Made by a program: the position numbers and the translations under genes
In this document: in pieces, positions 47,263 to 60,539 of the stretch
Layout: each line of letters begins with the position of its first letter
Numbering within the stretch: position 1 is the stretch's first letter
Notes under the pieces: generated by a model
The model's database searches: none
Seen by the model: the letters and a program-made list of their open reading frames with translations, nothing else
What the model was told of the DNA's origin: nothing
Assembly: GCA_002110485.1 (NCBI GenBank)
Contig: MOWL01000024.1
Location: forward strand, 248,001 to 312,000
Source of the DNA: Emergomyces orientalis
Lineage: Eukaryota; Ascomycota; Eurotiomycetes; Onygenales; Ajellomycetaceae
Length of the DNA: 64,000 nucleotides
Direction of reading: 5' to 3'

Positions 47263-47446
47263 TCTTTTTTTTTCTTTTTTTTTTTTCTTCTATTAAGGCA
47301 TATGCAATCAGTGATTATGATGCCCACCTAGTATTACTAGAATTTATCATGTAAACTATATCTAAATACATGTAACTTCTTGTCACTTGTCATTACAGTA
47401 ATTCCAGCCCAGAATAAGAGACACATTCAAAAATAAAAAATGATAC
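47263..47446 (-). mobile_element. LINE-1 3' end, right copy (piece beyond Gypsy-A)
   Basis: Matches 34589-34764 inverted, including the poly-A tail (T run at 47265-47286 on the plus strand). Separated from the rest of the right arm by Gypsy-A. GATAC at 47442-47446 is the left target duplication copy. Confidence 0.85.
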
Positions 47447-47692
47447 TGTGATGGGCTACGCCCATGTTAGTAGACCATTCCGCTCGCATGCCAATGGAAG
47501 CTCCATGGGTTTTGCCGACCTAGCGGCCACGCCAATCGGAAATATGATTATCCACCCTGCCAGGCTCATAAAAGAATCTCATGTGTTCACACTCAAATGC
47601 TTTTCCTTTTCTTTTCTTTTCCTTAACATTTTCTACTTTTTGTTATATAAGATCTATATTAGTGCCGAGCTCTTCAGCATAGGCCTGTTACA
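47447..47692 (+). repeat. Gypsy-A 5' LTR
   Basis: 246 bp, TGTGATG ... GTTACA. A TATATAAG promoter-like box lies near 47644. The following bases CTTAGAAAACG do not start with TGG, so no standard tRNA primer site. Confidence 0.92.
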
Positions 47693-47988
47693 CTTAGAAA
47701 ACGTTCATTCGTATCCTTATGAGGAATGATTATTCGACTATCCAAACATGTAATGACGCGTAAGAAATAAAGAAGATGACTAGCTAGCAGTCATTGAACC
47801 CCTACTAGATAGAAGAAGCTTGCTTGTCAATTGTCTTGGCCCTGCAACTAGATCTCATGAAAGAGACATATCAGCAAAAGACCTGAAAGTTCTGATACTC
47901 CAGACATATGAAGTTTTCATATGAATACTCCCCTGAACCTGAAGAATCCTCCAGTGAAGAATTCCAAGACACAACATTGTCAGTCATC

Positions 47989-49095
47989 ATGGATGATATC
48001 GGCGAACCCTCAATGGCAGCGAACACCAATGAGATGCCACAGTGACTTTGAACAATGTTGAAACTGCAGCAGCAGCAGATCACTGACATGCACGCGAACC
48101 AGCAATGTCAATATGAAGAGATCCAGCAACAACTGGCAAGTCAGACCTCTGCCGCGGAAGCCGCAACACCTCTGTCAGCAGAATCTGTAGAGGTGTCAAC
48201 AAAGTCTAGCACAGTATGATCATCAAAAGAACATCTAAGCACTCTCATGTACTTCGACGCTTCTGACCTCACCTTATACTCGCCGTGGAAGTTGGAGATG
48301 CTTGCAAAGCTAGATGTGAATGGAGATGCCATTGATTCCTTGATCAATCAAGAATGATATGTGTACAGCCGACTGAAGGATCGCGCCAGACAGAAGTTCC
48401 ACCCATGAATAGAAACTTGCGAATCATCACTTTGCACGCCTGAAAACATCTTCAAACACCTTGATATCTTGTTCAAGGATACAGCAACACAGCAGAAGGT
48501 GCTAGACTGGCTGCAGAACACACACCAGAGGAACACCTCTCTTACAATCTTTTTACCTGATTTTGACACTAAGATCTTAGAAGCAGGAGGCCAACTCTGG
48601 GAGAATCAAATGAAGATCAGCATGCTGAAGAAAGCTTTGACATTTGAACTGCTGAAGACTCTTGTCAGTGTTAAAGAAGTCTCCACTTACAAGACATTCT
48701 GTATTCAATTATGAAGATTGGATGATCGTCTCACAAAGCTGAAGAGTATACAGACAGGTGGTGATAGACATTATACTTCAGCTGCCAACATGCCGGCGAC
48801 CAGGAACAACACAGATGCAATGGATTGGGTGGACTCAAACACCTACACTCAAGCTAGAGTCTCTGCTGCCCGACCGGGCTTCCAAGTCCCTGGACTGACA
48901 GCTGAAGAGGCGGCCGATCGACGACAACATGGAGTCTGCATCAATTGCGAGCGTACAGGCCACATTGCTGCCAACTGCCGTTCTGACCATGTTCCACCTA
49001 AGAGAGTCCGCATCAACCACACCATAGTGAAAGAGGATTTGGGCGACAATGAAGAGAGTGTCTCAATGAAAGCTCCAAGACAGGGAAAAGACTAG
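47989..49095 (+). pseudogene. Gypsy-A gag
   Basis: Frame from ATG 47989 to TAG 49093-49095 with several TGA stops in its first half. A Gln-rich coiled-coil-like start comes first, a capsid-like middle (WENQMKISMLKKALTFELLK) follows, and a zinc knuckle CINCERTGHIAANC lies near 48940. Ends at the frameshift site. Confidence 0.8.
49083..49089 (+). other. -1 ribosomal frameshift heptamer G-GGA-AAA (Gypsy-A)
   Basis: In-phase codons CAG GGA AAA GAC TAG. A one-base slip back opens the protease-pol frame without a stop for over 100 codons. Confidence 0.65.
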
Positions 49096-52000
49096 CTCCT
49101 GCGAAAACTCGCCGACAGGAGCTAGAGAAGATTGAACAACAACAATTTGAAGAAAAGATGACAATGGACGTGATTCTTGTATCTACCATGATAGATAGCA
49201 CGTACAATATGAATGCCATGGTAGACAGCGGTCTATGTCATTATGCAATGATCAAATCTTCAATCGTAAAACGCCGTAACCTCCAGCATATCCCTTTACC
49301 CAAGCCCCGACTCCTCACTGGATTCGACGGCCCGAAAGATGCTTACACCCGTTATATGGTGAAATTAGATATAGACGTCGGCGGGCACCGACGAGAGAAT
49401 GCTTATGCATATGAGATAGAGAATCTAGATTACAATCTCATGCTAGAGATCTCTTGATTAGCTGAACAGAGCATTCTCTTGAACATCTGAAACAGAACAC
49501 TCATCTTCTCTAATGGAGATTGTGTACATGAGAATGATGTTCATAGCACCATGAATCTCAAGCAGATCTCCACAAATGCTTATGAACTGCTTTGAAAGAA
49601 CTCTCAACAGAACTGCATGCAGCGGGACTGCATGGCAATTTACTCAGCCAGCTTGGCTGACATTAAGAAAGCGCTCGACAAACTCACCACCACTAAACAC
49701 ACTGATCCCCGTGCAAAGCTCCCGCGCCAATACCATGAATACCTAGATGTCTTCCGAAAAGATGATGCCATTGAGAACCTACCTCCTCTACAAGGGCCTG
49801 GGGTAGATCATACAATTGAACTAGAGAAGCAAGACAGCAAGACTCCTGAACCCCCATGGGGGCCTCTCTATAGCATGTCTCGAGATGAACTCCTTCTCCT
49901 CCACAAGACCCTCAATGATCTACTAGACAAAGGGCTCATACGCGTTAGCAATTCTCCCGCCGCAGCTCCTATCCTATTCGCCAAGAAGCCAGGCGGCGGG
50001 CTCCAATTTTGTGTAGACTATTAAGGGCTGAACCGCCTCACGAAGAAGAATCGATATCCTCTACCCCTCATCAATGAGACACTCACTCACATCAGGCACA
50101 CTCAATGGTTCACCAAGCTGGATGTGGTCGCTGCATTTCATAAGATCCGCATCGCCGAAGGTGACGAATGGCTAACCACTTTCCGGACCCGATACGGTCT
50201 CTTTGAGTGGGTAGTCACACCGTTCAGGCTAGCTAACGCTCCTAGCACCTTTCAGAAATATATCAATTGAGCACTGCAAGATTTCCTCGATGAGTTCATG
50301 TCCATGTATCTGGATGACATTCTTATCTTCACCGATGGCTCCTGAAAAGAGCATCAAGAACATGTTCAGAAGGTGTTACAGTGGCTCTGTGAAGCCGGCC
50401 TGCTGATAGACATAGACAAATGCGATTTCGAAGTTAAGACTACAAAATACCTGGGCTTCATCATAGAAGCGGGTAAGAGCATTTGGATGGATTCTGAAAA
50501 GGTCTCTGCTATTCTTGAATGAGAAGCTCCACGCACTGTGAAGGGTGTACACAGCTTCATTGAATTTGTCAACTTCTATTGATGATTTATATGAAACTTC
50601 TCAGAGATCGCCCGACCGCTCACAGAGCTCATCAAGAAGGAATCAGTCTTCCACTGGTCAGCAGCTGCTGAGGCCGCCTTTGTACGAATGAAAAAGATGT
50701 TCATCAGCACACCTCTACTAGTGACATTCGATTCTGACCATGACATGATTGTGGAAGCTGACTCCTCCGGTTACATTACAGGAGGAGCCATACTGCAATA
50801 TGATGATGAAGATGTTCTATGATCATGTGCCTTCATGTTCAAGAAACTCAGTTCTGTCAAGTGTAACTATGAGATCTATGACAAAGAACTCCTCATCATA
50901 ATTCACTGTCTTGAAGAATGGGACTCTGAGCTTCACAGTGTTGTGAAGTTTGAGATAATAACTGATTATAAGAATCTCAAGCACTTCACAACCACTCATA
51001 AGCTCACAGAACATCAGATGCGCTGGTCAGAGCTTCTTAGCCGCTTTCATTTTACAATACACTACCGCCCCGGCTCAGAGAACTCCATGGCGGACGCACT
51101 CTCTCAACGAGAGCAAGACATGCCATCCAATGCAGCGGACACCCGCTGGACCAACCATGAACACCGAATCTTGGACCTGAGAATACTGATTAATCATGAT
51201 AAGACTGCACACAGAACCATTTGCGTGTCAGTAGTCAGAACACTCCCACTCCGAATCACCTCTGACATTGCCAATGTCTCTGACATCTCTTCTGAGACAT
51301 TCTCTGAAGCGCCTTCTGAAACATCTCTAGATGAGCTGTGGCGCCTGTCAGCTCTTGCTGATGAACAGCTTCAAGCTCTCACTGATGCTGTACACTGGAA
51401 GGCACCCCGATTCCCCCCAGAACTACACGTGAGAACTGACATATCTGAATGCTTCATTGACAACAATAACACCCTTCAATTCCATGGACAATGTTGAGTC
51501 CCGCAGTCTGAAACATTACACACACAAATCATGCAAGAGACGCACAACTCACGCATGTCTGGTCACCTAGGCTGTGAACAGCTATACCAAATGATATCAC
51601 AAGAGTTCTACTGGCCTGAGATCTCAAATAGCATTCAACACTTCATTTAAAACTGCAATCACTGCTCATCAGTCATCTTATGAAAGAATCATTGGAAAGG
51701 CCTTCTCAAACCACTTGACATTCCAGACTGAATATGATGAGATGTTGCCATTGATTTCACAGTGAATCTTTCTGAGAGCAAAGAATGCAAGAACATCATG
51801 ATTATTGTTGACTGTCTAAGCAAGAGTGTAATACTAGAACTCTGCAATAAGATAGATACAGAACAGGTTACTGAAGCTTTCCTATGAAGCCCATTCTACC
51901 GAATGCATGGACTGCCAAGATCAATTGTGTCAGACTGAGACTGACAGTTTGTAAGTGCTCTATGAATGAGAATCTGCCAGTTACTGAAGATCACACACTG

Positions 52001-52811
52001 CCTATCAACTGTCTATCATTCAGAGACTGACAGTTTCTCAGAGCAAACAATACAGACAGTAAAGAATTATCTTCATAAGTTCTGTAATTACCTGCAAGAT
52101 GACTGGCATGACCTACTCCTTCACATGGAAGTCACAATCAATGGCCGGGACGCAGTCTTCACTGGTGTGAGCCCATTCTTTCTCATGCATGACTACAATA
52201 TGGAAATACTAGATCTTCAAGAACTCACACAACTCTCAATGAACCTGCGCAACCCCATTGAGGTCGCTGATAATATAGTAACAAAGCTCCAAGATGCCCG
52301 CGACTGGGCGGAAGCATCAATGACAAGTGTCAAACAAGATCAAGAAGATCAAGCCAATGTACAATGAGACCCCACTGAACAGTATAAGATTGGTGATCTA
52401 GTTTGGCTCAGTCTCAAGAACATTCGAACCACACGCCCGTCGCGCACGCTGGACTACCAACACGCGAAATATGAAGTCCTGGAAGTTCTAGGCAGCCATA
52501 ACTACCACCTGAACACTCTCTCTGGTATCCATGATGTCTTTCATATGAACCTCTTACACTGAGTGGCCACTGACCCATTCCTCTCTCAAACAATCTCTGA
52601 CTGGCAGCCGCCAGGCATCATGGGGGAGGACAACGAGCTTGAATGGGAGATTGAAGAGATACTGGATGAACAACTCCATGACCGCGGCCGACAATACCTC
52701 GTGAAATGGGTGGGCTACGATCACCCATCATGGACTGCGGGTTCGGCATTGTCCGAGACAGCGGCTCTTGATCGATGGGAGGCGCTGAGCTCAAGAGAAG
52801 GGGGGGGCTAA
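49083..52811 (+). pseudogene. Gypsy-A pol (protease, RT, RNase H, integrase, chromodomain)
   Basis: One frame ending TAA 52809-52811, directly at the 3' LTR, with many TGA stops and a few TAA. Protease MVDSGLCHYAM near 49218; RT FAKKPGGGLQFCVDY (49975-50024), WFTKLDVVAAFHKIRI and an intact MYLDDILIF at about 50303; RNase H VEADSSGYITGGAI near 50752 and YDKELLIIIHCLEEW near 50878; linker RPGSENSMADALS near 51067; integrase finger and catalytic region 51530-52150. The chromodomain WEIEEILDEQLHDRGRQYLV at about 52642 is followed by KWVGYDHPSWT. Broken by stops throughout integrase. Confidence 0.85.
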
Positions 52812-53057
52812 TGTGATGAGCTACACCCATGTTAGTAGACCATTCCGCTCGCATGCCAATGGAAGCTCCATGGGTTTTGCCGACCTAGCGGCCACGCCAA
52901 TCGGAAATATGATTATCCGCCCTGCCAGGCTCATAAAAGAATCTCATGTGTTCACACTCAAATGCTTTTCCTTTTCTTTTCTTTTCCTTAATGTTTTCTA
53001 CTTTTTGTTATATAAGACCTATATTAGTGCCGAGCTCTTCGGCATAGGCCTGTTACA
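52812..53057 (+). repeat. Gypsy-A 3' LTR
   Basis: 246 bp, preceded by a purine tract (AGAAGGGGGGGGCTAA). Followed by target duplication GATAC. Confidence 0.92.
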
Positions 53058-54883
53058 GATACAGTTTAATACTAAAACATTTTTAAAAATAAACTCAAAG
53101 TTGAAAATAATACAAAGAAAATTAAAAGAATGAATTAATATAGAAAATTTCTCAAAGAATATTTATAATAAATTGATTTAAATCATATTTATTATATATC
53201 TAGTTGTTGTTTTTTTCTTGTTGCAATATCTGTTTCTATGATATAATTTATTAAATATTTGATATCTGTTTCAGTTTGAAACAGAAATCTCATATTTATT
53301 TAATCTATATCATATTTTCTTTTCAAATTATTTCTAATAACAGAGTTCTTTAAATAATTTATCAATAAATGTTCTGAATCTTTTAAATAATCATATATAT
53401 CACAGTTTTGAGGTCTTTCAATTTCAAATTTCTTAAAATAGAAGTCAAAGTATTCATGATCAAGCTTCAATTAAATTATTGAAGAAAAGATTTTCTTTTT
53501 ATATTTAATAAAGTATACTTTTCACTTTGATTTTATTTCAAAAATCAAGTATTTAATACTTAGATTTTATTTTTGAGTTTTTCAATTTAAATTTCAATCT
53601 TTTAAGCATTTCTCTTTTACTTTTTTTTTTATAAATATTCAAGATATTTTCTATTTTTTCACTAACTCAATTTCTGTGCTTTTTTTTGCAGCTTCATCAG
53701 CTAGTTCATTTTCTTTTATGTTTATATGAGCTGGAACTCAGTGCAAATGAATTTATATATCTTTTAATTTTCTTATTCTTTTAATCAATTGATATACAGT
53801 TTCAATATGTGTTTAATTTTCTTAAATCTTGTTTTTTTAAAATCTTTTCAAAGCTGCTTGACTGTCTGAATAAATTCATATCTCATTAATATCTGAATTT
53901 TTTGTCAATTGACTCATTGTCATTTTTAATGCTTGTATTATTGTGTATATTTCTGTATCAAATACTTTCATTTCTTGACTCAGATTTCATGAATCAGTGA
54001 AGTATATATCTTTATTTCTTGTATATACTATATCAGTTTTCAGATTATTTGAAGTATCATTTTTTGATTCATCAGTATAGATAATCAAAGTATTATTTAT
54101 AATTTCAAGATGTTTTAAATGTCTTTCTTGCTTATTTTCTTTAGATAATTCACTAATATCTATATTAATTAATGAATTCAGAGACTTTTTTCATGAATAT
54201 AGTTGTTAAAAATCTATTTCTTTCACATTTAAATGAGGAAGTTTGTCTTTGATCATTGAATAAACTCTATATAACTGAGTTGAAATCTTTTTTACAGAAT
54301 TTGAACTGATTTTATTTTAATTCAAATATTTGCTTCAGTTCAAATCAGTGTCTGTATTCATGGGAGAAAATGTGAGTGAAACTCTTTTTCTAATTATATA
54401 ATTTTAATTTAATTTAATTATTCTGACTGAATAATTTCTGCACAGCTTATTCAGTTTTATTTTAAAAAAAGAAATTGAGACTTCAATTTTCATAGCTTTT
54501 ATAGAGATGATTTTAAATGTCTCTAGTATTTTTTTTAAAACTTTATTTTACAGATTTTTATATTTATTTAAAAAGTTTTTCTGATTTTTTCACTATATTT
54601 GTGCTTCATAGTCTGAAATTAAGAAAATATAGATAATATAAAGTTATTTCATTACTTGAAAAGATAGTTCTCTTTCTGTATTTAATAATTTTAAAATGTT
54701 ATTAAGATTTCTCTCTGCCTGAGCAAGTTTCTTTTGAATATGATAATTAAACTTCAGTTTTGAGTCTAGCAAAAAATCTAGTCATCTAACTGATTCTTTT
54801 GAATTAATTTGTTTATTTAGTAAGATTATGTGCTCATTTTTCTCATTTAATTTAGAAAAAAAGTGAATCAATTCAGTTTTATT
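53058..54883 (-). mobile_element. LINE-1 RT end and RNase H, right copy
   Basis: Inverted copy of 32763-34588, identical wherever compared, with the same RNase H blocks and the same stops. Continues at 47446-47263 beyond Gypsy-A. Confidence 0.78.
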
Positions 54884-55297
54884 CATATTATTATTATTAT
54901 TATATTATACACCACTTAATCTCAGAGATATGTGGGAAACTATCTATTTTATCTAACAAGGAAAATCATGCAATAAGAGAGCTTACTGCTGGATTAAAAA
55001 CCTCATGCACTAATAAATGTATGTAACAGTTTCTGTGAGACTTCAGGCTACTGAGGACCAGCAACTGCTGTTCTCAAGAAGAGAAGAGAATGGGATGAGA
55101 AAAGAAAAATTAAAAATAAAGAAAAATTACACTGAGCATTTTTGAAAATGCGCCCGCGTGTGAGTGAGTGAGTGAAAGACACCAACTGCACTCTGAAGCA
55201 TAGAGAGTCATGTCTTTAGCATGAAATGAGCATGGGGATGTGCCATGAGCACTGATTTTGTGTGGTAAGCGCGCTTTCAGCGGTTTCAGCATGGTGT

Positions 55298-58200
55298 TTA
55301 TTGAGGTCTGCGTATGCTTGATTGAGATGTGATAGATTGCTGCTCCTCTGTCTGATAGACACTCAGTGTCTTTGCCAGTGAGAACTGTGATAGAATTCCC
55401 TGCTTGATTCACCATTTTGTTAGACAGTGTAGCCCTTCTTTGGTGTTCAATAGCCATTTCTTGTCGATTCTGCCCTCATGCAGCAGACTCCCGCAACTGT
55501 GCTGGAATCTATCACAGTGAACTATCACATGCATCACTGTTTCATTTGAATAGCCACATTCACATGCTGGTGATGGGAAATCCGGTACTCATCTTTTATG
55601 TAGAAAGGCTGCCAGCCCTGTTTTTCCTGATCTTAGTTGAATTATCAGTGAGCTTCTGGCCTTGCTTAGACTCTTGTGTCATTTCAGAATGCTTTTGTTC
55701 AGAGATTGATCAAAGAGTTCACATCAGAGAGATGCTCTAGCTCTTCATTATTTTCTTCATCTACTCAGAATTTCTTTTCGCACCCATTCATCATGTGAGA
55801 AGTGCTGTGTTGCTGCTGAATTTATGCTTTGAACAGTCTCTTACTTGCTCTTTTTCACTCAAAGCTTCTTCCAATTTTCAGACAGACTGTCTGAATGAAT
55901 CACCTTCTCAATGAGTCTTCTGTGCACTATACCTCTTTGCCTGAGTTTGACTCTCACTGCTGTGCATGCCTCTTCAATTTGTGTTGCCATTCCAGAGGCC
56001 TTCAGTCGTTTTGTGGCGCGCGCCACAACTCCATCAAGATAGATGTCCAGGGGTGGCGTGTATGTCTCTGCTTCCAGTGTGGATATTGGTGTTGCTCTGT
56101 ATGCTCCAGCTACTATTCTCAGGCATTCATTTTGGGTTCTGATTAGGCCCTCTGTGCGCTGTTTATTGCGCATGCGTCCTTCGCGCTTGATGCGCGGTTG
56201 ATGCCATGCCAGTGCGCTGTAAGCTATAGCTGGCCGTATGACCATGTTGTATATTGTTCTAGCTTGATGTAGGGGGACTCCCCAGGTGGCCTGTGTTGTC
56301 TGTGATAGTGCCTTTATCTGTGACTTCATTTTTCCTGCTATAGCATCCATGTGACCTTTCCATTGAAGCTTGGAATCCAGCCATACTTCTAGAACTCTCA
56401 TCACCTTCTGTGGCTTGATAACTTGCTGAGACAGTCTCAGAGAGTGATTCAAGTTGAATTGAGTTCAGGCTCTAGTGAAGTGCATCAACTCATACTTCTG
56501 TGGAGCAAAAATAGCTTCATGTCTTCCTGCCCATTCTTCACATTCTGCGTGCACCTGTGTGAGCTGCGCGCAATTTGCTTCAGTTGATGGCCCGTATGCT
56601 ATTATATTGACATCATTCACAAATCCTATGCAGCTCACTGGTCTATTCAAGAGTGAGCATATCCGGAGCAGTTCCTCATTGTAAAATAGAAAGAGAATGG
56701 GGGAGAGAGGTGATCCTTGTAATATCCCAGCTGGAATATTGAAGACCTCAGTTTCCTGTTCTTCAAATGTGAGCGTGGATCATCTATCTGACATAAATGA
56801 GTGTATCCACCCTGTCAGCTGTCTTGGTAGGCCCTTCATGCAAAGAATGTGTGTGAGTCAGTCTTTGAGCACTCTATCATAAGCTTCTGAGATGTTCAAT
56901 GATAGAACTGTGACCACTGTATCTGACTTCTCCCATGCTGTTCTAATTTGTGCTAGCAGTAGTGATACTGCTGTTTCAGTTGATCTGGCCCGCCTAGCAC
57001 CCATCTGTTGAGATGGCAGTAGATTGAGTGTTTCTGCTAGCCATCTGAGTTCCTGCGCGGTGGCTGATTCTATTATTTTTCCCATTGTATTCAGTAGGGC
57101 AATGGGCCTCCATGCCTCTGTCTTTTGATAATCCCCTTTTCCTGGTTTTTTCAGTACCACTGTTTGAGCGGTCTTGAATATCTCCGGGTAGTGTTCCCAT
57201 TTCCAGCATGCCAGTGTGAGCTCTGTCATAGCCTTTGTGAAGCTTGGTCCCAGCATTTTCAGAAATTCATTGGAGACTCCATTGATACCTGGTGCTTTGT
57301 TGCTTGATAGATGTGCTATGAGCACAGTCATTTTCTTCTCTGTGATGCTTATTGTCTCTGTTGTTTTCAGTGAGTGTTCTGCCTCCTCCATGTCCCTGTT
57401 GTCACTGACTAGTGGCAGGGGGAAGAACCTTTGTCTCAGAATCTTGGCTTTATCATCAAAGAAATTGACTGGTGGTAGATTTTCTCTGCCTTCTACTATC
57501 AATGCTGGAATTCTTGGAGGTTGTGCATGCTCATTGCTGCTTTGACACCCCCATTTGGCCATCTTCCATAGTAGCTTGGGCTTGAACTCTGTGCTGTGCA
57601 TTAGTTCTCTGAAACTGTTTGTTTTAGTCAGTTTAACCTCTCTGTTTCTCAGGGCTCAAGCTTTAATTATATCTGCTGCAGAGATGTTTCTGTCTTTCTT
57701 GGCTTTTTTATATTGATTGACTGCCTCTGCTACTCAAGGGGACCACCATGACCGGCTGTGTTGACTGTAGTTTGAGACTTTGACATGTTTTGCTGCTAGA
57801 TCTTTCACAAATTTGACAAGATATCTTGTATAGCTGTTTATCTGATCTTTTGAAGTCAGTGCCCCTGGGCTTCTCAGTGTCTGGCAGTCCTGCGCTATCT
57901 GTTCCAGGCAGAAGTGATGCCAAGTGTGTCTTTTTCTGCTGCTATATAATGCTTTTAGCTCAAGAGTAGTTGCAATTGGCATGTGATCTGATGTCATATT
58001 TGCTTCATGTTCTAGCTTGCAGCTGATCATTTGACTGTGTAGACCAGCAGACAAAAAGATTAGATTCACTGTGGTGCTCTGACTTTCTCTATCTTGCCAG
58101 GTGATTGTGTCTTCTGAAGTTGCTAGATGTAGATTCAAGGCACTGATTTGAGCATTGAGTTTTCAGGCTATGGCAAAGTTTTCTCTGACCCTGCTACCTT

Positions 58201-58765
58201 CTCAGAGAGTGTGATGTACATTAAAGTCTCCAATCACTATAACATCTGCTTGATGTGTGTTTATTTGAGTTTCCTGCGTGCCTGATGCTCCCTCTGCACT
58301 CTCAGTTGTTGCTTGATGCGCATTTTCCTGGTTTATTTGTGCTTCTAGCATTCTATCCGCTTCTTCAACCACCGCTTGGAGCTGATGAATGGGTGAGTCT
58401 GGTGGCATGATTGTGTAGCTTCCTGGTGGTGACGCGTACATGTTGATGATATTGATAGGCCCACTCTCTGTCAACAGAGTAAGTATCAGTATATGAGTGG
58501 ATATTGTGCTCACTCTTCAGGTCTTGACTGCAATTCTCTTGTTAATTAGAAAGCACACCTTCATGTCCTTCTGCTCCATGCCTGCTTGCCAGAATCCACA
58601 GTTGGCTGGACAGTGTGTGCCTGTTTTAGAGTGTTTTTGTATCCAGGGCTCTTGTATTGCAATCACATTATAGTTTAATGCCGTTTCGGGCTTTGCCAAA
58701 AGAGGTCCCATAACCTTGTTTAACTTATACACATTGTATTGTAAAATGACTAGCCTGTTCTTCAT
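55298..58765 (-). pseudogene. LINE-Y ORF2 (endonuclease-RT), right copy
   Basis: Same frame, same stops and same F-V-N-D change at the RT active site as the left copy; every conceptual segment compared is identical. The shared damage shows the two arms were copied or homogenised after the damage occurred. Confidence 0.85.
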
Positions 58766-60147
58766 GATTCATTCATGTGATTATTCTGCAAGCTGCTGTT
58801 CTGTGTTGATGTCTCCAGTGTTACTGAATCACTTGCTGCTTGAATGAAGCTTGTCATAGCTTCTCATTGTTGTGCTTCTGCTCTTGATACATTCATTGGT
58901 CTTCCTGCTCTTCGCGGGGGTTCTATGAAGTCCTCATTCAGAGGCCTGTTCTGTTTGCATGAAAAGCTAAATTCATCTGCATCTGATGCTCTTATATTAA
59001 AGTGCTTGAAGCATTCAATCAGTGTCTCTTTAGCACTTTTGGCTTTCAGTCTTCTCTCTGGGCAGTTTGAGTGTCATGCTGCATGACTATCACCACAGTT
59101 ACTGCACTTGGGTCTGCTGCCTTCTGCTGCTCCTTTGCAGGCCTTGTCACCATGATCTTTTTGTGCACAGTGACCACAGGTTTCCTCTCTTCTGCAGAAG
59201 CGAGCTATATGTTCATACTGTTGACACTTGTAGTATTGTGTGACCCTGGTCTCTCTGTGAAATATTTCAACTGTGCAATATTCATTGCCTAGAACGAGTC
59301 CATTGTCCACCAGTGCATTGGCCTGGTGAGGTGCAGCAACATTGATGATTATACTGTTATGTGATTTCTGTTGTCTAACCATCATTTTGTTCATCTTGTG
59401 TATCAGCACCTTGCAGCATAGTGCTGTATTCTGCTTGTAGATGCTCTCAATGATGTACTCAGAGCTGCTCCAGTCAATGGCTCTCATAGAAGCATCTTTG
59501 ACTAGTACTGCATACATCTCCTGCTTCATGCGCGCTTTGTCTCCCCATTCACGCGTCCAGCTATCATCTGCTGCAAGCTCTGTCTTGATGTTCTGTGTGT
59601 CTGTCATCAAAATCACATCTCCACTTGGCATGTGTCTTGCTGTCATCACTTTGCTCTTGATTATCTCTTTGATGACCTCATTCACTCATTTAACAATCAT
59701 TTCTGGTGTGTGTTCTGTCTCTGGCATAGCATCACAGCTTTGTTGAGTAATGACTACCTCTCGCAGTGTTCTGGTTGATATGGTTTTAACTGTTGTCTCC
59801 CCTCTGGCTGCTATTGCTGCTCATGAGAGTGCTCTGTTGAGCTTGTCTCACAATTTCTGCTGTTTTGATGTGCTAATTGCACATTTCATTCTCTTCAGAA
59901 GCTGATCACACAGTTCTATCTTCACTTCTTGCACTGCTTTCAATGTCTTCTGTAAATACTCTTTATTTTTATTATTCACTTTCTCATTCTTCTCTCCCTC
60001 TTCAAGGATCGCAGCTAGTGTTTGAATTGCTGTTGCTAAGCTGTTTATCTTTGTTTTCTGTGTTGCAGAGTTTTTCATCTCCGGCACGTGTTGAGCCTCA
60101 CACATGCCATCTTCCACCATAACCACCTCCCCCACATTCAATGCCAT
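58762..60147 (-). pseudogene. LINE-Y ORF1, right copy
   Basis: 462 codons with fewer stops than the left copy; 203 codons are open at 59685-59074. It keeps three Cys/His knuckle blocks (CQQYEHIARFC, CGHCAQKDHGDKAC, CSNCGDSHAA). It differs from the left copy only by transitions, often with each copy carrying the opposite outcome at an ancestral CpG. Confidence 0.83.
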
Positions 60148-60539
60148 TGTAATAATGTGTAAAGAATGCCTGATGCTCTCTTTCTATTCTTAATAGTGTT
60201 TTTCCCGCGTGTTTGATTGTTTTTTCAAACATTCATGAATAATCACATTCCAAAATATTCTTTATAAAAACTGCTAGATATTATATAATATCTCACTATT
60301 TCTTTTATACTGTGTTAGAGTCTGTCTTTTATTTTCTTTGTATTTATGTCATGAGTTATTTTGTCAATCATTAATTTATTTTCTTTGTAATCACTTGAAA
60401 ATTATATGTAAAAAGAGAATATAAATAATCTTTAAAGATATTTATAAAAAAAATTAAAAAAAAAGGAAAAATCAATTTGCTGACTATACTGAGCTGGAAT
60501 TCAAGTATTGCAAGTGCTATTTGTTTGAAGAAAAAATGT

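Larger units (their letters stand above)
47447..53057 (+). mobile_element. Gypsy-A: Ty3/gypsy chromovirus inserted in the right arm
   Basis: 5' LTR 47447-47692, gag, -1 frameshift, pol with RT, RNase H, integrase and a C-terminal chromodomain, polypurine tract, 3' LTR 52812-53057. A perfect 5-bp target duplication GATAC lies at 47442-47446 and 53058-53062. LTRs differ by about seven transitions and no indels. Taking the element out restores continuity of the right inverted arm, so it inserted after the arm was formed. Confidence 0.93.
53058..60226 (-). repeat. Right arm of the 7.2-kb inverted repeat
   Basis: Inverted partner of 27420-34588, collinear without net indel (paired positions sum to 87646). 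Confidence 0.9.
54884..60226 (-). mobile_element. LINE-Y, right copy
   Basis: Inverted copy of 27420-32762. The (AAT)n tail is at 54884-54905. About 300 more bases of AT-rich sequence (60227-60539), probably 5' UTR, are kept here and missing from the left copy. ORF1 is better preserved than in the left arm. Confidence 0.85.

Noticed and set aside
54884..54905. AAT microsatellite as an independent repeat
   Set aside because: It is the 3' tail of LINE-Y and is mirrored at 32741-32762.
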